Assembly (NCBI RefSeq): GCF_002563655.1
Contig: NZ_PDIY01000001.1
Location: 2,888,001-2,952,000, forward strand
Origin: Bacillus sp. es.034
GTDB lineage: Bacteria > Bacillota > Bacilli > Bacillales > Bacillaceae_B
Direction of reading: 5' to 3'
DNA length: 64,000 bases
Shown: positions 33,522 through 41,892 of the stretch, one piece after another
Numbering within the stretch: the stretch's first letter is position 1
Layout: every line of letters begins with the position of its first letter
Position numbers and translations under genes: made by a program
The notes under the pieces: generated by a model
Told to the model about the DNA's origin: nothing
Databases searched by the model: none
What the model saw: the letters and a program-made list of their open reading frames with translations, nothing else

Positions 33522-35411
33522 GTGCGCCCGGCATGGGTGTGATCTATAGGGTGAGAGTCCCGAGCCGTGAAGACAGTTGTAGCGGTTAGCTTAACGCAAG
33601 GGTGTCCGGGGCGACCCGGAATCTGAAGGAAGCGGGCGGCAAACCTCCGGTCCGAGGAACACGAATCTCATATAAGGCTTGTTGCACTGGATAAGTCTGC
33701 AATACAAGATGAAGTCCGAACTGTCGAAGGTGCAGAAAGTAAATGAGGCGGATAGATGGAGGGAAAGATTGCACTCTTACCCGGGGAGATCTGGCGGATA
33801 CGCCTTGAATACTTGGTAACCGGAGAAGCGATTCTCTGCTGAACCGCCAGAAGTCAGCCGAGGTCATAGTACCGGCTTTTCTCGAGGAAGTCGGGAAGGA
33901 CTGAACAATCAAGAGAGTGCCACGACCTGGCTCATGGTAACTGAGAGACTCACAGACAATCTGAAAAGAGCTGTCCATTTAGAGGTAACGGTGAATTCCG
34001 TGAGGGCTGGTGGAAGTGTGAGGCAGGGCCATCGAAAGAGGAAACGTGACACACGAAGGAAAGGAATATCAGTGATGTTGATGAATATGATTCTGTCTAA
34101 ACCGAATATGCTTGAAGCACTGAAACGTGTAGAGCGTAATAAGGGAAGCCATGGCGTGGATCTTATGCCCGTACAAAACCTGCGATCGCATATCATGCAC
34201 GAATGGCAATCGATTCGAAAGGATCTTCTTGGGGGAACCTACAAGCCGGACCCGGTACGTCGGATCGAAATCCCGAAACCAGACGGCGGCGTCCGGCTGT
34301 TAGGTATCCCAACGGTGACAGACCGTATGATTCAACAATCAATTGCCCAGATACTCTCTCAGATATACAATCCAACCTTCTCTGATCATAGTTATGGGTT
34401 CCGACCAAATCGGAGTGCCCATGACGCCGTCAGAAAAGCGAAAACGTATATCCAGGAAGGATATCGCTGGGTTATCGATATTGACTTAGAGAAATTCTTT
34501 GACAGAGTGAATCATGATAAGGTCATGGGTCTTCTTGCGAAGAGAATAAAGGACAAAGCACTTCTGAAACTGATTCGTTCTTACCTCAATGCCGGAATTA
34601 TGATAGAAGGTGTAAAGGTGAAAAGTGAGGAAGGTACGCCACAGGGCGGACCTCTCAGTCCATTGCTTTCTAACATCATTTTGAATGAACTGGACCAAGA
34701 ATTAGAGAAACGAGGGCTCCGCTTTATACGGTACGCAGATGATTGTAATATCTATGTCCGTTCGCCTAAAGCCGGTAACCGGGTGATGAATTCAGTGACA
34801 ACGTTTCTTGAGAAGAAACTTAAACTGAGGGTAAACCGAAAGAAATCTGCGGTGGACCGACCTTGGAGAAGAACGTTCCTTGGCTTTAGTTTTACATCAA
34901 ATCGCAAACCAAAAGTCAGAGTTGCCTCCAAAAGTATAAAACGGTTGAAACAGAAAATCCGTTCTCTAACTTCCAGATCTTCAGGGTGGTCGATGGAGGG
35001 TCGAATCAGAAAGCTGAACCAATATTTAATGGGATGGATCGGCTATTTTCAGCTCGCTGATACACCCAGCTTCCTAAAATACCTGGATGCATGGATCAGA
35101 AGAAGATTACGAATGTGTCTGTGGAAGCAGTGGAAACTGCCGAAAACGAAGGTCCGCAACCTCATTGCGCTCGGCGTTCCAAAATGGAAGGCATATGAGT
35201 GGGGTAATACCCGAAAGGGTTACTGGAGGATCGCACAAAGTCCAATACTACACAAAACCCTTGGCAATTCCTTCTGGAATCGCCAAGGGCTCCTAAGTCT
35301 TATCGTTAGGTATGAAAGTCTTCGTCAATCATCTTGATTGAACCGCCGTATACCGATCGGTACGTACGGTGGTGTGAGAGGTCGGGGATTAATCATCCCC
35401 TCCTACTCGAT
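33522..35411 (+). mobile_element. Group II intron, class C, with its maturase
   Basis: The 5' end is GTGCGCCC. Domain V is readable at about 35340-35374 (ACCGCCGTA / TACGGTGGT stem with TACC-GATC-GGTA tip). Domain VI follows (GGGG / CCCC stem), and the 3' end is ...CTACTCGAT at about 35411. The exon bases TTTATT directly before the intron can pair with AGTAAA at 33738-33743, a candidate EBS1. Insertion just after a terminator stem is the target preference of class C introns. Total about 1.9 kb, with a ~421-aa reverse transcriptase lacking an endonuclease extension, as usual for this class. It appears intact. Exact ends are inferred. Confidence 0.88.
34072..35337 (+). CDS. ltrA: Group II intron reverse transcriptase/maturase
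   Basis: About 421 residues. Reverse-transcriptase blocks in order: IEIPKPDGGVRLLGIPTV, YGFRPNRSAHDAV, VIDIDLEKFFDRVNHD, GTPQGGPLSPLLSNI, and the catalytic FIRYADDCNIYV. Then LGFSF and a maturase X/thumb region with LNQYLMGWIGYFQ. No HNH endonuclease domain follows, as in class C introns, which use terminator or replication-fork DNA. GTG at 34072 lies 7 bases from AAGG and is chosen over ATG 34075 and the long upstream extension, which runs through intron structural domains. Confidence 0.93.
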   Translation: MMLMNMILSKPNMLEALKRVERNKGSHGVDLMPVQNLRSHIMHEWQSIRKDLLGGTYKPDPVRRIEIPKPDGGVRLLGIPTVTDRMIQQSIAQILSQIYNPTFSDHSYGFRPNRSAHDAVRKAKTYIQEGYRWVIDIDLEKFFDRVNHDKVMGLLAKRIKDKALLKLIRSYLNAGIMIEGVKVKSEEGTPQGGPLSPLLSNIILNELDQELEKRGLRFIRYADDCNIYVRSPKAGNRVMNSVTTFLEKKLKLRVNRKKSAVDRPWRRTFLGFSFTSNRKPKVRVASKSIKRLKQKIRSLTSRSSGWSMEGRIRKLNQYLMGWIGYFQLADTPSFLKYLDAWIRRRLRMCLWKQWKLPKTKVRNLIALGVPKWKAYEWGNTRKGYWRIAQSPILHKTLGNSFWNRQGLLSLIVRYESLRQSS

Positions 35412-35449
35412 TATTTCATTAAATGTCTTATAAGAAGGTCATGCAAACT

Positions 35450-35482
35450 AAAAAAACTGAATCCAAAAATGATGGATTCAGT
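35450..35482 (-). terminator. Terminator for the minus-strand HAD phosphatase
   Basis: ACTGAATCC / GGATTCAGT stem, with a seven-T run on the minus strand. Confidence 0.85.
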
Positions 35483-35502
35483 CTCTATATGGTTATATCG
35501 AG

Positions 35503-35560
35503 GCCCCTCCCGTCCGTACATGGTTAAGTGTCCCGCAACAAGCGAATGTCCGGGAGAGGC
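35503..35560. other. Unexplained hairpin in 3' region of the HAD gene
   Basis: GCC-CTCCCG pairs with CGGGAG-GGC (one C-A mismatch) across a 38-base loop that itself contains GTCCG and CCCGC runs. It lies between the gene stop and its terminator. Confidence 0.4.
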
Positions 35561-35601
35561 AGATTAAGTGTATCATGAACGAAATAAATGTGCAAAGTGG
35601 C

Positions 35602-36252
35602 TTACTTTAATACCCCAGTGTCTGTTAAGTAACGGTCTATGTCATAGAAATCATTCACTTTCATAAAAGGGGTCCCGCGTTCCTCAAGGATGCTCTGTAA
35701 TGCATCCAACGCAAAGGTGATATCCGCCACTTCAGCGGGGTGGCTATCAGGCTCGCTATCACCGGCAAAGTAAATCGTCTCATACTCTTTCTTTAGCTCA
35801 GCAATCACTTTGGACTTGTCAATCCCATAACGCTCTGAGTAATGGGGATGAGCAGGGTCGATCTTCATATGTACATTCTTTTCCTTATAATAGCCTTCAT
35901 TTGAGAATACTTTCACATCCGCGATTCCGTATTTTTGAAGAATATGATGGATATAATAATCCGTTCCCGCACTGAGGATATAGAAATCCCCTCCTTGAGC
36001 CTGGACTTTACGGATGAAGGCAGTGACATGTTCATCGATTTCTAATGAATGGATATCCTCAATGATTTGAGTTTCGTCTTGATGAATCGATGAAAAGACG
36101 GTTGACAAAAACTCGATATCCTTCATTTCGCCAGCCTTCCATTTGGTAAATAAGGAAGTTCCTTCATGAAAATATTTCTCCATGACGAGATGGTAGAAAT
36201 CTTTTTTTGAAATGGTTCCATCGAAGTCTGATACAAATGCCCATTTTTTCAC
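35602..36252 (-). CDS. MtnX-like HAD-IB phosphatase
   Basis: 216 residues. FVSDFDGTISKKDFY holds the nucleophile pair, FYILSAGTDYYI motif II, and YFAGDSEPDSHPAEVAD motif IV. The pattern is that of the MtnX branch (2-hydroxy-3-keto-5-methylthiopentenyl-1-phosphate phosphatase of methionine salvage). No other mtn gene is in the window, so the substrate is unproved. The start is GTG with GAGGAGG upstream. Confidence 0.85.
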   Translation of the reverse strand: MKKWAFVSDFDGTISKKDFYHLVMEKYFHEGTSLFTKWKAGEMKDIEFLSTVFSSIHQDETQIIEDIHSLEIDEHVTAFIRKVQAQGGDFYILSAGTDYYIHHILQKYGIADVKVFSNEGYYKEKNVHMKIDPAHPHYSERYGIDKSKVIAELKKEYETIYFAGDSEPDSHPAEVADITFALDALQSILEERGTPFMKVNDFYDIDRYLTDTGVLK

Positions 36253-36356
36253 AGCTTTTCCTCCTCGAATCTAATGTAGACGATTTTATCATGAATAAGT
36301 GGGGGAAGAAAGGAATGAAATGAATCATAATAACATTATGTAAACCAAAATAAAGG

Positions 36357-36388
36357 AATAAAAATCACCCTGCATCAAGCAAGGTGAC
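36357..36388 (-). terminator. Terminator after DUF948-like gene
   Basis: TCACCCTGC / GCAAGGTGA stem (one mismatch), TTTTT on the minus strand. Confidence 0.8.
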
Positions 36389-36394
36389 AGAATA

Positions 36395-36691
36395 CTACTT
36401 TTTCATACTCTTTACAAATTCTTTTAATACTTCAGGCGTACGTTTCACCTCTTGGATGGTATCTGTAAAAGTGGACTTTTTATATTCGATATCATGTTGA
36501 ATCTCTCCCTGGGTTTCCTGAAGCTGAGTTGCTTCTGAAGAGATTTTATCCATCCTCGATTGAATAGTGGCTACCGTTTGATTCATTTCATTCACAATGG
36601 GACGTGTGGTCTTGATGGTCCTCATCAAAGCGACACCCAGCATAATCAGGGAAATGACAAATAAGGCAATGCTTGCATATACGATCCACAT
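36395..36691 (-). CDS. DUF948-like small membrane protein
   Basis: 98 residues. An N-terminal membrane helix (WIVYASIALFVISLIMLGVAL) is followed by a long amphipathic/coiled-coil region (about 30-80). Resembles DUF948/YtxG-like general-stress-associated proteins. Function unknown. Own terminator; it lies between two HAD phosphatase genes on opposite strands. Confidence 0.7.
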   Translation of the reverse strand: MWIVYASIALFVISLIMLGVALMRTIKTTRPIVNEMNQTVATIQSRMDKISSEATQLQETQGEIQHDIEYKKSTFTDTIQEVKRTPEVLKEFVKSMKK

Positions 36692-36842
36692 ATTGATTTC
36701 ACCTCGTTTTAATCTGTTTTTAGTTATATTCCCTAATAGTGTTGAAAATAACGCAATAAATTATTTTATCCTTCTGGTTTACTATTTCACATATAGCTAG
36801 TAATCTAAACTATAAGCTGAATACTTAAAGGGAGAGATGAGA

Positions 36843-37634
36843 GTGATTAAAGCCATCCTGTTTGATTTAGATGACACTTTATTATGGGACTCGAAAAGCA
36901 TTGAAGAAGCATTCAAAGCAACATGCCACTATGCACACCAGAAGGCGGGGACCGATCCGCAAGCACTTGAGTCAAGCGTCAGGGAAGCTGCCAGGGAACT
37001 TTATGCAACATATGATACATATGAGTTCACACAGAATATCGGAATCAATCCTTTTGAAGGCCTTTGGGGAGATTTCCTGGATGAACATGATGAGAATTTT
37101 CTGAAGATGAAAGAAACCGTTCCTTCCTACCGCAAAGACTCATGGACCAGGGGCTTGAAATCTTTGGGCATAACGGATTCCGTACTTGGTGAAGAATTAT
37201 CCGAGACATTTCGTCAGGAACGAAACCAAAGACCATATGTATATGAAGATACATTCCATGTTTTAAATGAAATAAAGGAAAACTACCAACTGTTATTATT
37301 AACGAATGGTTCCCCTCATTTACAAAATACGAAGCTGGATAAAACTCCTGAACTCCTCCCTTATTTCAAAGAAATCATCATTTCCGGGGATATTGGTAAA
37401 GGAAAACCGGATCCTGCCATGTTCCATCATGCATTAGAGAGGCTGAAGCTACATAAAGATGAAGTGATCATGGTTGGAGATAACTTAAATACAGATATCC
37501 TGGGGGCTTCAAGGATGGGTATCAAAACGATATGGATTAATCGGCGGGGGCAAACACCCCAAAAGGTTGTCCCGGATTATGAAGTGAAGGAATTGAGAGA
37601 AGTGCCTCACATCGTAAAGAACTTCATCAACTAA
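36843..37634 (+). CDS. HAD-superfamily hydrolase, subfamily IA
   Basis: About 263 residues. ILFDLDDTLLWDS (nucleophile motif), LLLTNGSPHLQ (motif II), GKGKPDPAMF lysine (motif III) and MVGDNLNTDILGA (motif IV) are all present, with an alpha-helical cap between. The cap type matches pyrimidine-nucleotidase/YsaA-like phosphatases; substrate unknown. GTG 36843 lies 8 bases from GGGAG, better placed than the ATG at 36837. Confidence 0.9.
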   Translation: MIKAILFDLDDTLLWDSKSIEEAFKATCHYAHQKAGTDPQALESSVREAARELYATYDTYEFTQNIGINPFEGLWGDFLDEHDENFLKMKETVPSYRKDSWTRGLKSLGITDSVLGEELSETFRQERNQRPYVYEDTFHVLNEIKENYQLLLLTNGSPHLQNTKLDKTPELLPYFKEIIISGDIGKGKPDPAMFHHALERLKLHKDEVIMVGDNLNTDILGASRMGIKTIWINRRGQTPQKVVPDYEVKELREVPHIVKNFIN

Positions 37635-37784
37635 CAGTGAGCAGGGCTGCCTTTATTTTTATCAGGTTCATCAGTCATAATGATCCATTCCCTTTCATAC
37701 TATTCATCGAAGTCCCGGCAACATATATGGGAGAAATCAGGTGAATGAGGAGATGATCTCATTCTCAAAGAGGAGGAAATTCTT

Positions 37785-38231
37785 ATGGGGAATGGAATAC
37801 ATCAAGTGAATGTCCATGCATCGCGATCAGATGTATGGACTTTTATTCGTGATATGAACACTTGGGCCCCCCTTGTGCCCGGATACAAGGAGCATACTAT
37901 TTATTCAGATAATCAATCAACGTGGAAATTCACCGTTCATTATGGGATGGTGACAAAAAAAATCTATGTGAAAGTGAGAATTACAGATTGGAAGGAACCA
38001 TCTGAAGTGAAGTTCACATTAAATGGTATAAATCAAAGGTTCACGGGTTCAGGATTTTTCAAAGCGGAGGAAGTAGACACCTTTGTAACAAGCATGACAG
38101 GAAGCTTAGCCATCGTATCCTCAAGCCCTGTGGCAAAAGTGCTTCAACATGCATTCGATAAAATGGTTGCCGAACTTACCAGGGACCTGACAATTGCCGT
38201 AGGAAAGGCCATTGAAAGAAGTGAAATCTGA
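37785..38231 (+). CDS. SRPBCC/CoxG-family protein
   Basis: 148 residues with a START-like helix-grip fold: VNVHASRSDVWTFIRDMNTWAPLVPGY at the N-terminus and a long C-terminal helix. Members bind hydrophobic ligands or, as CoxG, associate with the membrane; no CO dehydrogenase genes are nearby. GAGGAGG precedes the ATG. Confidence 0.83.
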   Translation: MGNGIHQVNVHASRSDVWTFIRDMNTWAPLVPGYKEHTIYSDNQSTWKFTVHYGMVTKKIYVKVRITDWKEPSEVKFTLNGINQRFTGSGFFKAEEVDTFVTSMTGSLAIVSSSPVAKVLQHAFDKMVAELTRDLTIAVGKAIERSEI

Positions 38232-38395
38232 ATTGCCTCAATCTACACCGGAACTCCCAAATAGTAATGATAGAAGATTTGCATGTGTGATATAATGACT
38301 TATTTGAGCAAGTGAATTGTTAGATGGAGAAGAAATACATACACTATAAAGTAAATAGTAGAGGAATCTGTATCACGATAAAAAGGGGTCTTACC

Positions 38396-40975
38396 ATGCA
38401 AAAGCTTCACATACTTCGAGAAGAAGCAATAGAGGAAACGAAACGGAAAATTGAGGAAGATATGACACTTTTCCTGGAGGAACACGAAAAATGTCCTTCA
38501 TTTCAGGATTATTTGAAGGATAGGAGTGCTTTCTTTCATCAAATATGGCTGAATAGTTGGCTTAATAAAGTAACCAATGATGTCTTGAGGAGTCATAAAA
38601 AAGCATTTTTACGAGAGAAAGGTTACGATATTGAAGGTACGGATAAAAAATTGATCAACAAATTGTTCCGAAATGAAATCAGGGAGTATCAACCTTTCCA
38701 TATCTTAAACTGGATACAGGATAACCCTATATCCGAAAAAGATTGGACAGAACGACATCGTGAAGTCCGAAAGACATTTGTAAAGAATCAAGAAGAAAAA
38801 AAGAAGGCTGTTCTTCAAAAAGAGAGTCAAAAGAAGATTCTTTCTTTCATCAGCCAACAAATGGATAAGTTAGAGACTCACTGGTATGTGGAGCTGCGAT
38901 TCTTATTCGCTAATAAATGGATGAGCGATATCCGGACCAAAACCAAATTCCGGTCGGTTGAACCGCATATGCTGGAAGTGAAATTAGAAGAAGAAGGACG
39001 CTATACAAAGGACTCCTTTGCCACCGTTTCCGATTTTCTTTCGGAATTCACAGGTTCGATTCACAAAAAGAGTGAGCATTGGGATGGTCATGTGTGGGAA
39101 TATGAAACCTATTTCTATCCATATGAACGCTTTGTCTTTTATCACACAGAGCAGGTGGTCTATCGGTCTTTATCCGAGCATATGCCCGAAGAATTGAGGA
39201 AGGGATATGAGACGGTGTACGGCCAGGAACTTACAGAAGAAAGGCTGAGCAGACTCAGTCACCATTTTCTTCTGACGCTGAAATCCAACTTTTTCAGCAT
39301 GATTCAAGAGGAGTATATGGATGATTTATACAGACTTACAGACATTCCTTTTGATGCTGATGTTCACCTTTCATTATATGAAAGTGATCTCAAGAAGCGC
39401 GAGGAAAGAAAAGCAGCTGAACTGGCTGAATTAAAACGGAAACAAGAGGAAGAGGAACGAATACTGGAAGAAATCTTCGGTCGGGAATATAGCCTTTCGT
39501 TCAGAGGTGATATCCATTATATCCTCCATATCGGTGAAACCAATACAGGGAAAACACATCATGCAATCAGCCGGATGAAAGAAGCCCGAAGCGGTATGTA
39601 TTTAGCTCCCCTCCGTTTACTCGCTCTGGAAGTATTCGATACATTAAATGCAGACGGCGTCCCGTGTAACCTGAAAACAGGCGAAGAAGAAAAAGAAGTT
39701 CTTTCTGCACACCATGTTTCATCTACAGTTGAAATGTTTCGTGAAAAAGATGAATATGAAGTGATCGTGATCGATGAGGCCCAAATGCTTGCCGACCAGG
39801 ATAGAGGCTTCTCCTGGTATCGTGCCATAACAAAGGCAAAAGCCAAAGAGGTCCATATCATCGGGAGTGAAAACGTCCGGGATCTATTGATGGGATTGGT
39901 CGGAGAAGGCCACGTCGAGATCCATCATTACAAAAGAGACATCCCCCTTGAAGTTGAATCAAAAGAATTTCAATTGAGACATGCTAAAAAAGGGGACGCG
40001 GTCGTTTGTTTTTCAAGGAAAAAAGTATTGGATACCGCTTCAAGATTACAAAATAATGGACATAAAGTCAGCATGATCTACGGAAGCATGCCTCCTGAAA
40101 CGAGGAAGAGACAGATGATGCAGTTCATTAAAGGGAAAACGGATATGATCGTTGCGACCGATGCAATCGGGATGGGATTGAACCTCCCGATACGCAGGAT
40201 CGTTTTCCTGGAAACGGATAAATTTGATGGAACGAGGAGGAGAAGGCTGACTTCACAGGAAGTGAAGCAAATTGCCGGCCGCGCAGGAAGAAAAGGAATT
40301 TACAATGAGGGGAAAGTGGCTTTCTCAAAGGATATTATGGTGATGAAGCAGCTCCTCGAAAAGCCTGATCAAGCCCTCGAAACGTTTGCCATCGCCCCCA
40401 CAAGTGGTGTATTTGAACGTTTTCAAAGATATTACCATGACCTGGACACGTTCTTCTTTTTATGGGACAAGTTCAAAAGTCCATTCGGTACCGAAAAAGC
40501 GACCCTTTTTGAAGAAAGGGAACTGTATGAATTAATCCGGGGAACCCAAATCGAAGCTAAACTTTCATTAAATGACCTGTACGGATTTCTCCATCTTCCT
40601 TTCTCCAAGAAAGAAACGCAGTTAACAGAGCAGTGGCTCCAATGCATGCAAGCGATTGTAGATGGTGAAGAACTGCCTGAACCACAGTTGAAGAGTACGA
40701 ACCTGGAGCAAAAAGAAGTTTCGTATAAAGCTGTCGGGCTTCATCTTTTGTTTTTATACCGATTGGGCAGGCAGACGGAGGCTTACTATTGGGAACGAAT
40801 CAGGAGTGAAATTGCCGATGGCGTTCACGAAAGCCTGCGGACAGAAGTCACAAGTTTAACACAGTCGTGCAGGCAATGCGGAAAAAAACTTCCTCCGAAC
40901 TTCGGCTTTCCTATCTGTGATCGCTGTCATTCCGTGAGGGTTAAAAGAAGGACGAAGGGGAAACCTCGATATTAG
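38396..40975 (+). CDS. SUV3-like DExH RNA helicase with C-terminal zinc ribbon
   Basis: About 859 residues. A ~370-residue charged N-terminal region with a coiled coil (KKREERKAAELAELKRKQEE) precedes the helicase. Walker A is GETNTGKTHHA (about 379), motif Ia YLAPLRLLALEVFD, and motif II DEAQM (about 459). Motif VI is QIAGRAGRKG. These forms (TNTGKT, DEAQM) belong to the SUV3 degradosome helicases rather than to common DEAD proteins. The end has CRQCGKK...CDRC, a four-cysteine zinc ribbon, then a basic tail. The ATG at 38396 with GGGG upstream removes 24 unlikely codons. Likely RNA turnover (family inference). Confidence 0.87.
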   Translation: MQKLHILREEAIEETKRKIEEDMTLFLEEHEKCPSFQDYLKDRSAFFHQIWLNSWLNKVTNDVLRSHKKAFLREKGYDIEGTDKKLINKLFRNEIREYQPFHILNWIQDNPISEKDWTERHREVRKTFVKNQEEKKKAVLQKESQKKILSFISQQMDKLETHWYVELRFLFANKWMSDIRTKTKFRSVEPHMLEVKLEEEGRYTKDSFATVSDFLSEFTGSIHKKSEHWDGHVWEYETYFYPYERFVFYHTEQVVYRSLSEHMPEELRKGYETVYGQELTEERLSRLSHHFLLTLKSNFFSMIQEEYMDDLYRLTDIPFDADVHLSLYESDLKKREERKAAELAELKRKQEEEERILEEIFGREYSLSFRGDIHYILHIGETNTGKTHHAISRMKEARSGMYLAPLRLLALEVFDTLNADGVPCNLKTGEEEKEVLSAHHVSSTVEMFREKDEYEVIVIDEAQMLADQDRGFSWYRAITKAKAKEVHIIGSENVRDLLMGLVGEGHVEIHHYKRDIPLEVESKEFQLRHAKKGDAVVCFSRKKVLDTASRLQNNGHKVSMIYGSMPPETRKRQMMQFIKGKTDMIVATDAIGMGLNLPIRRIVFLETDKFDGTRRRRLTSQEVKQIAGRAGRKGIYNEGKVAFSKDIMVMKQLLEKPDQALETFAIAPTSGVFERFQRYYHDLDTFFFLWDKFKSPFGTEKATLFEERELYELIRGTQIEAKLSLNDLYGFLHLPFSKKETQLTEQWLQCMQAIVDGEELPEPQLKSTNLEQKEVSYKAVGLHLLFLYRLGRQTEAYYWERIRSEIADGVHESLRTEVTSLTQSCRQCGKKLPPNFGFPICDRCHSVRVKRRTKGKPRY

Positions 40976-41060
40976 TGAATCGTGAGCAAATCTTATGTAA
41001 GATGAAAGGTAATATGATACGATCTAGTACGAACTGAAAACGATGATTGAGGTGGTAAGA

Positions 41061-41780
41061 TTGAAAATTGAAGTATGGTCAGATTATGTATGTCCATTCT
41101 GCTATATAGGAAAACGTCATTTAGAGAAGGCACTGGAGCAGTTCCCTCAGAGGGATACTGTTGAAGTTGAATTTAAAAGCTTTGAACTCGATCCCGGCGC
41201 TCCGGTCAACACAGAATATAGTATTCAAGAACTCCTTTCCAAAAAATACGGAACATCTCTTGAGGAAGCTAAAAATATGACCAATGGCATGAGCCGGCAA
41301 GCAGCCTCTGTAGGACTTGATTTCCGGTTTGACACAAGCATACCGACTAATACGTTTAATGCCCACCGCCTGACTAAATATGCGAAAACAGCAGGGAAAG
41401 AAGCAGAGATGACTGAAATCCTCTTGCATGCACACTTTACCCTATCTAAGCATATTGGTGACAGGGACACTCTTGTGGAATTAGCGAAACAGGCTGGACT
41501 CGATGAAGCGGAGACGGTCTCCATCCTTGAAGGCAGTGATTTCTCGGAAGAGGTTCGCCGGGATGAGGAAGAAGCGAGGCAGATTGGTGTCCAAGGTGTG
41601 CCGTTCTTTGTTATCAATCGTAAGTATGCCATTTCAGGAGCTCAACCAAGTGATGTATTTTTGAGTTCCATGCAAAAGGTGTGGGAAGAGGAAAATGAAC
41701 CTTCAGCTCTTCAGCCCCTTGGTATGGACGGATTGGCCTGTGATGAAAACGGATGTGAGATCCCTCCAGCCAAGTCATGA
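41061..41780 (+). CDS. FrnE-like DsbA-family thiol oxidoreductase
   Basis: About 239 residues. The thioredoxin-fold CPFC lies at residues 11-14 (SDYVCPFCYIGK), followed by a helical insertion and the cis-Pro loop GVQGVPFFVI. No signal peptide, so cytoplasmic, as for FrnE/YwbO-like proteins, which have 2-hydroxychromene isomerase-like DsbA folds. The C-terminal CDENGCEIP adds two extra cysteines, as seen in FrnE. The start is TTG 41061 with GAGGTGG 5 bases upstream. Confidence 0.9.
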   Translation: MKIEVWSDYVCPFCYIGKRHLEKALEQFPQRDTVEVEFKSFELDPGAPVNTEYSIQELLSKKYGTSLEEAKNMTNGMSRQAASVGLDFRFDTSIPTNTFNAHRLTKYAKTAGKEAEMTEILLHAHFTLSKHIGDRDTLVELAKQAGLDEAETVSILEGSDFSEEVRRDEEEARQIGVQGVPFFVINRKYAISGAQPSDVFLSSMQKVWEEENEPSALQPLGMDGLACDENGCEIPPAKS

Positions 41781-41803
41781 TCTTTATACATTTTAAAAAG
41801 ACC

Positions 41804-41842
41804 AAAAAACAAGCGGGAGCATTTTCTCCCGCTTGTTTTTTT
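41804..41842. terminator. Bidirectional terminator
   Basis: ACAAGCGGGAG / CTCCCGCTTGT stem with A and T runs, between convergent genes. Confidence 0.93.
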
Positions 41843-41892
41843 AGGTTCATGGAATTCCGGTGCCCTGATGTGACAAACTGCTCACGATATTA

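Noticed and set aside
33360-33542. A 60-aa frame across the ncRNA/intron junction.
   Set aside because: It spans the terminator stem and the intron 5' end, with no ribosome site; it is a chance frame.
33934-34071. The in-frame N-terminal extension of the reverse transcriptase.
   Set aside because: It lies in intron structural sequence, has no ribosome site, and lacks any maturase family similarity; GTG 34072 has an AAGG at good spacing.
32258-35411. A prophage remnant, suggested by a holin-like gene near a reverse transcriptase.
   Set aside because: No integrase, structural or lysis genes are present; the reverse transcriptase belongs to a self-contained group II intron.
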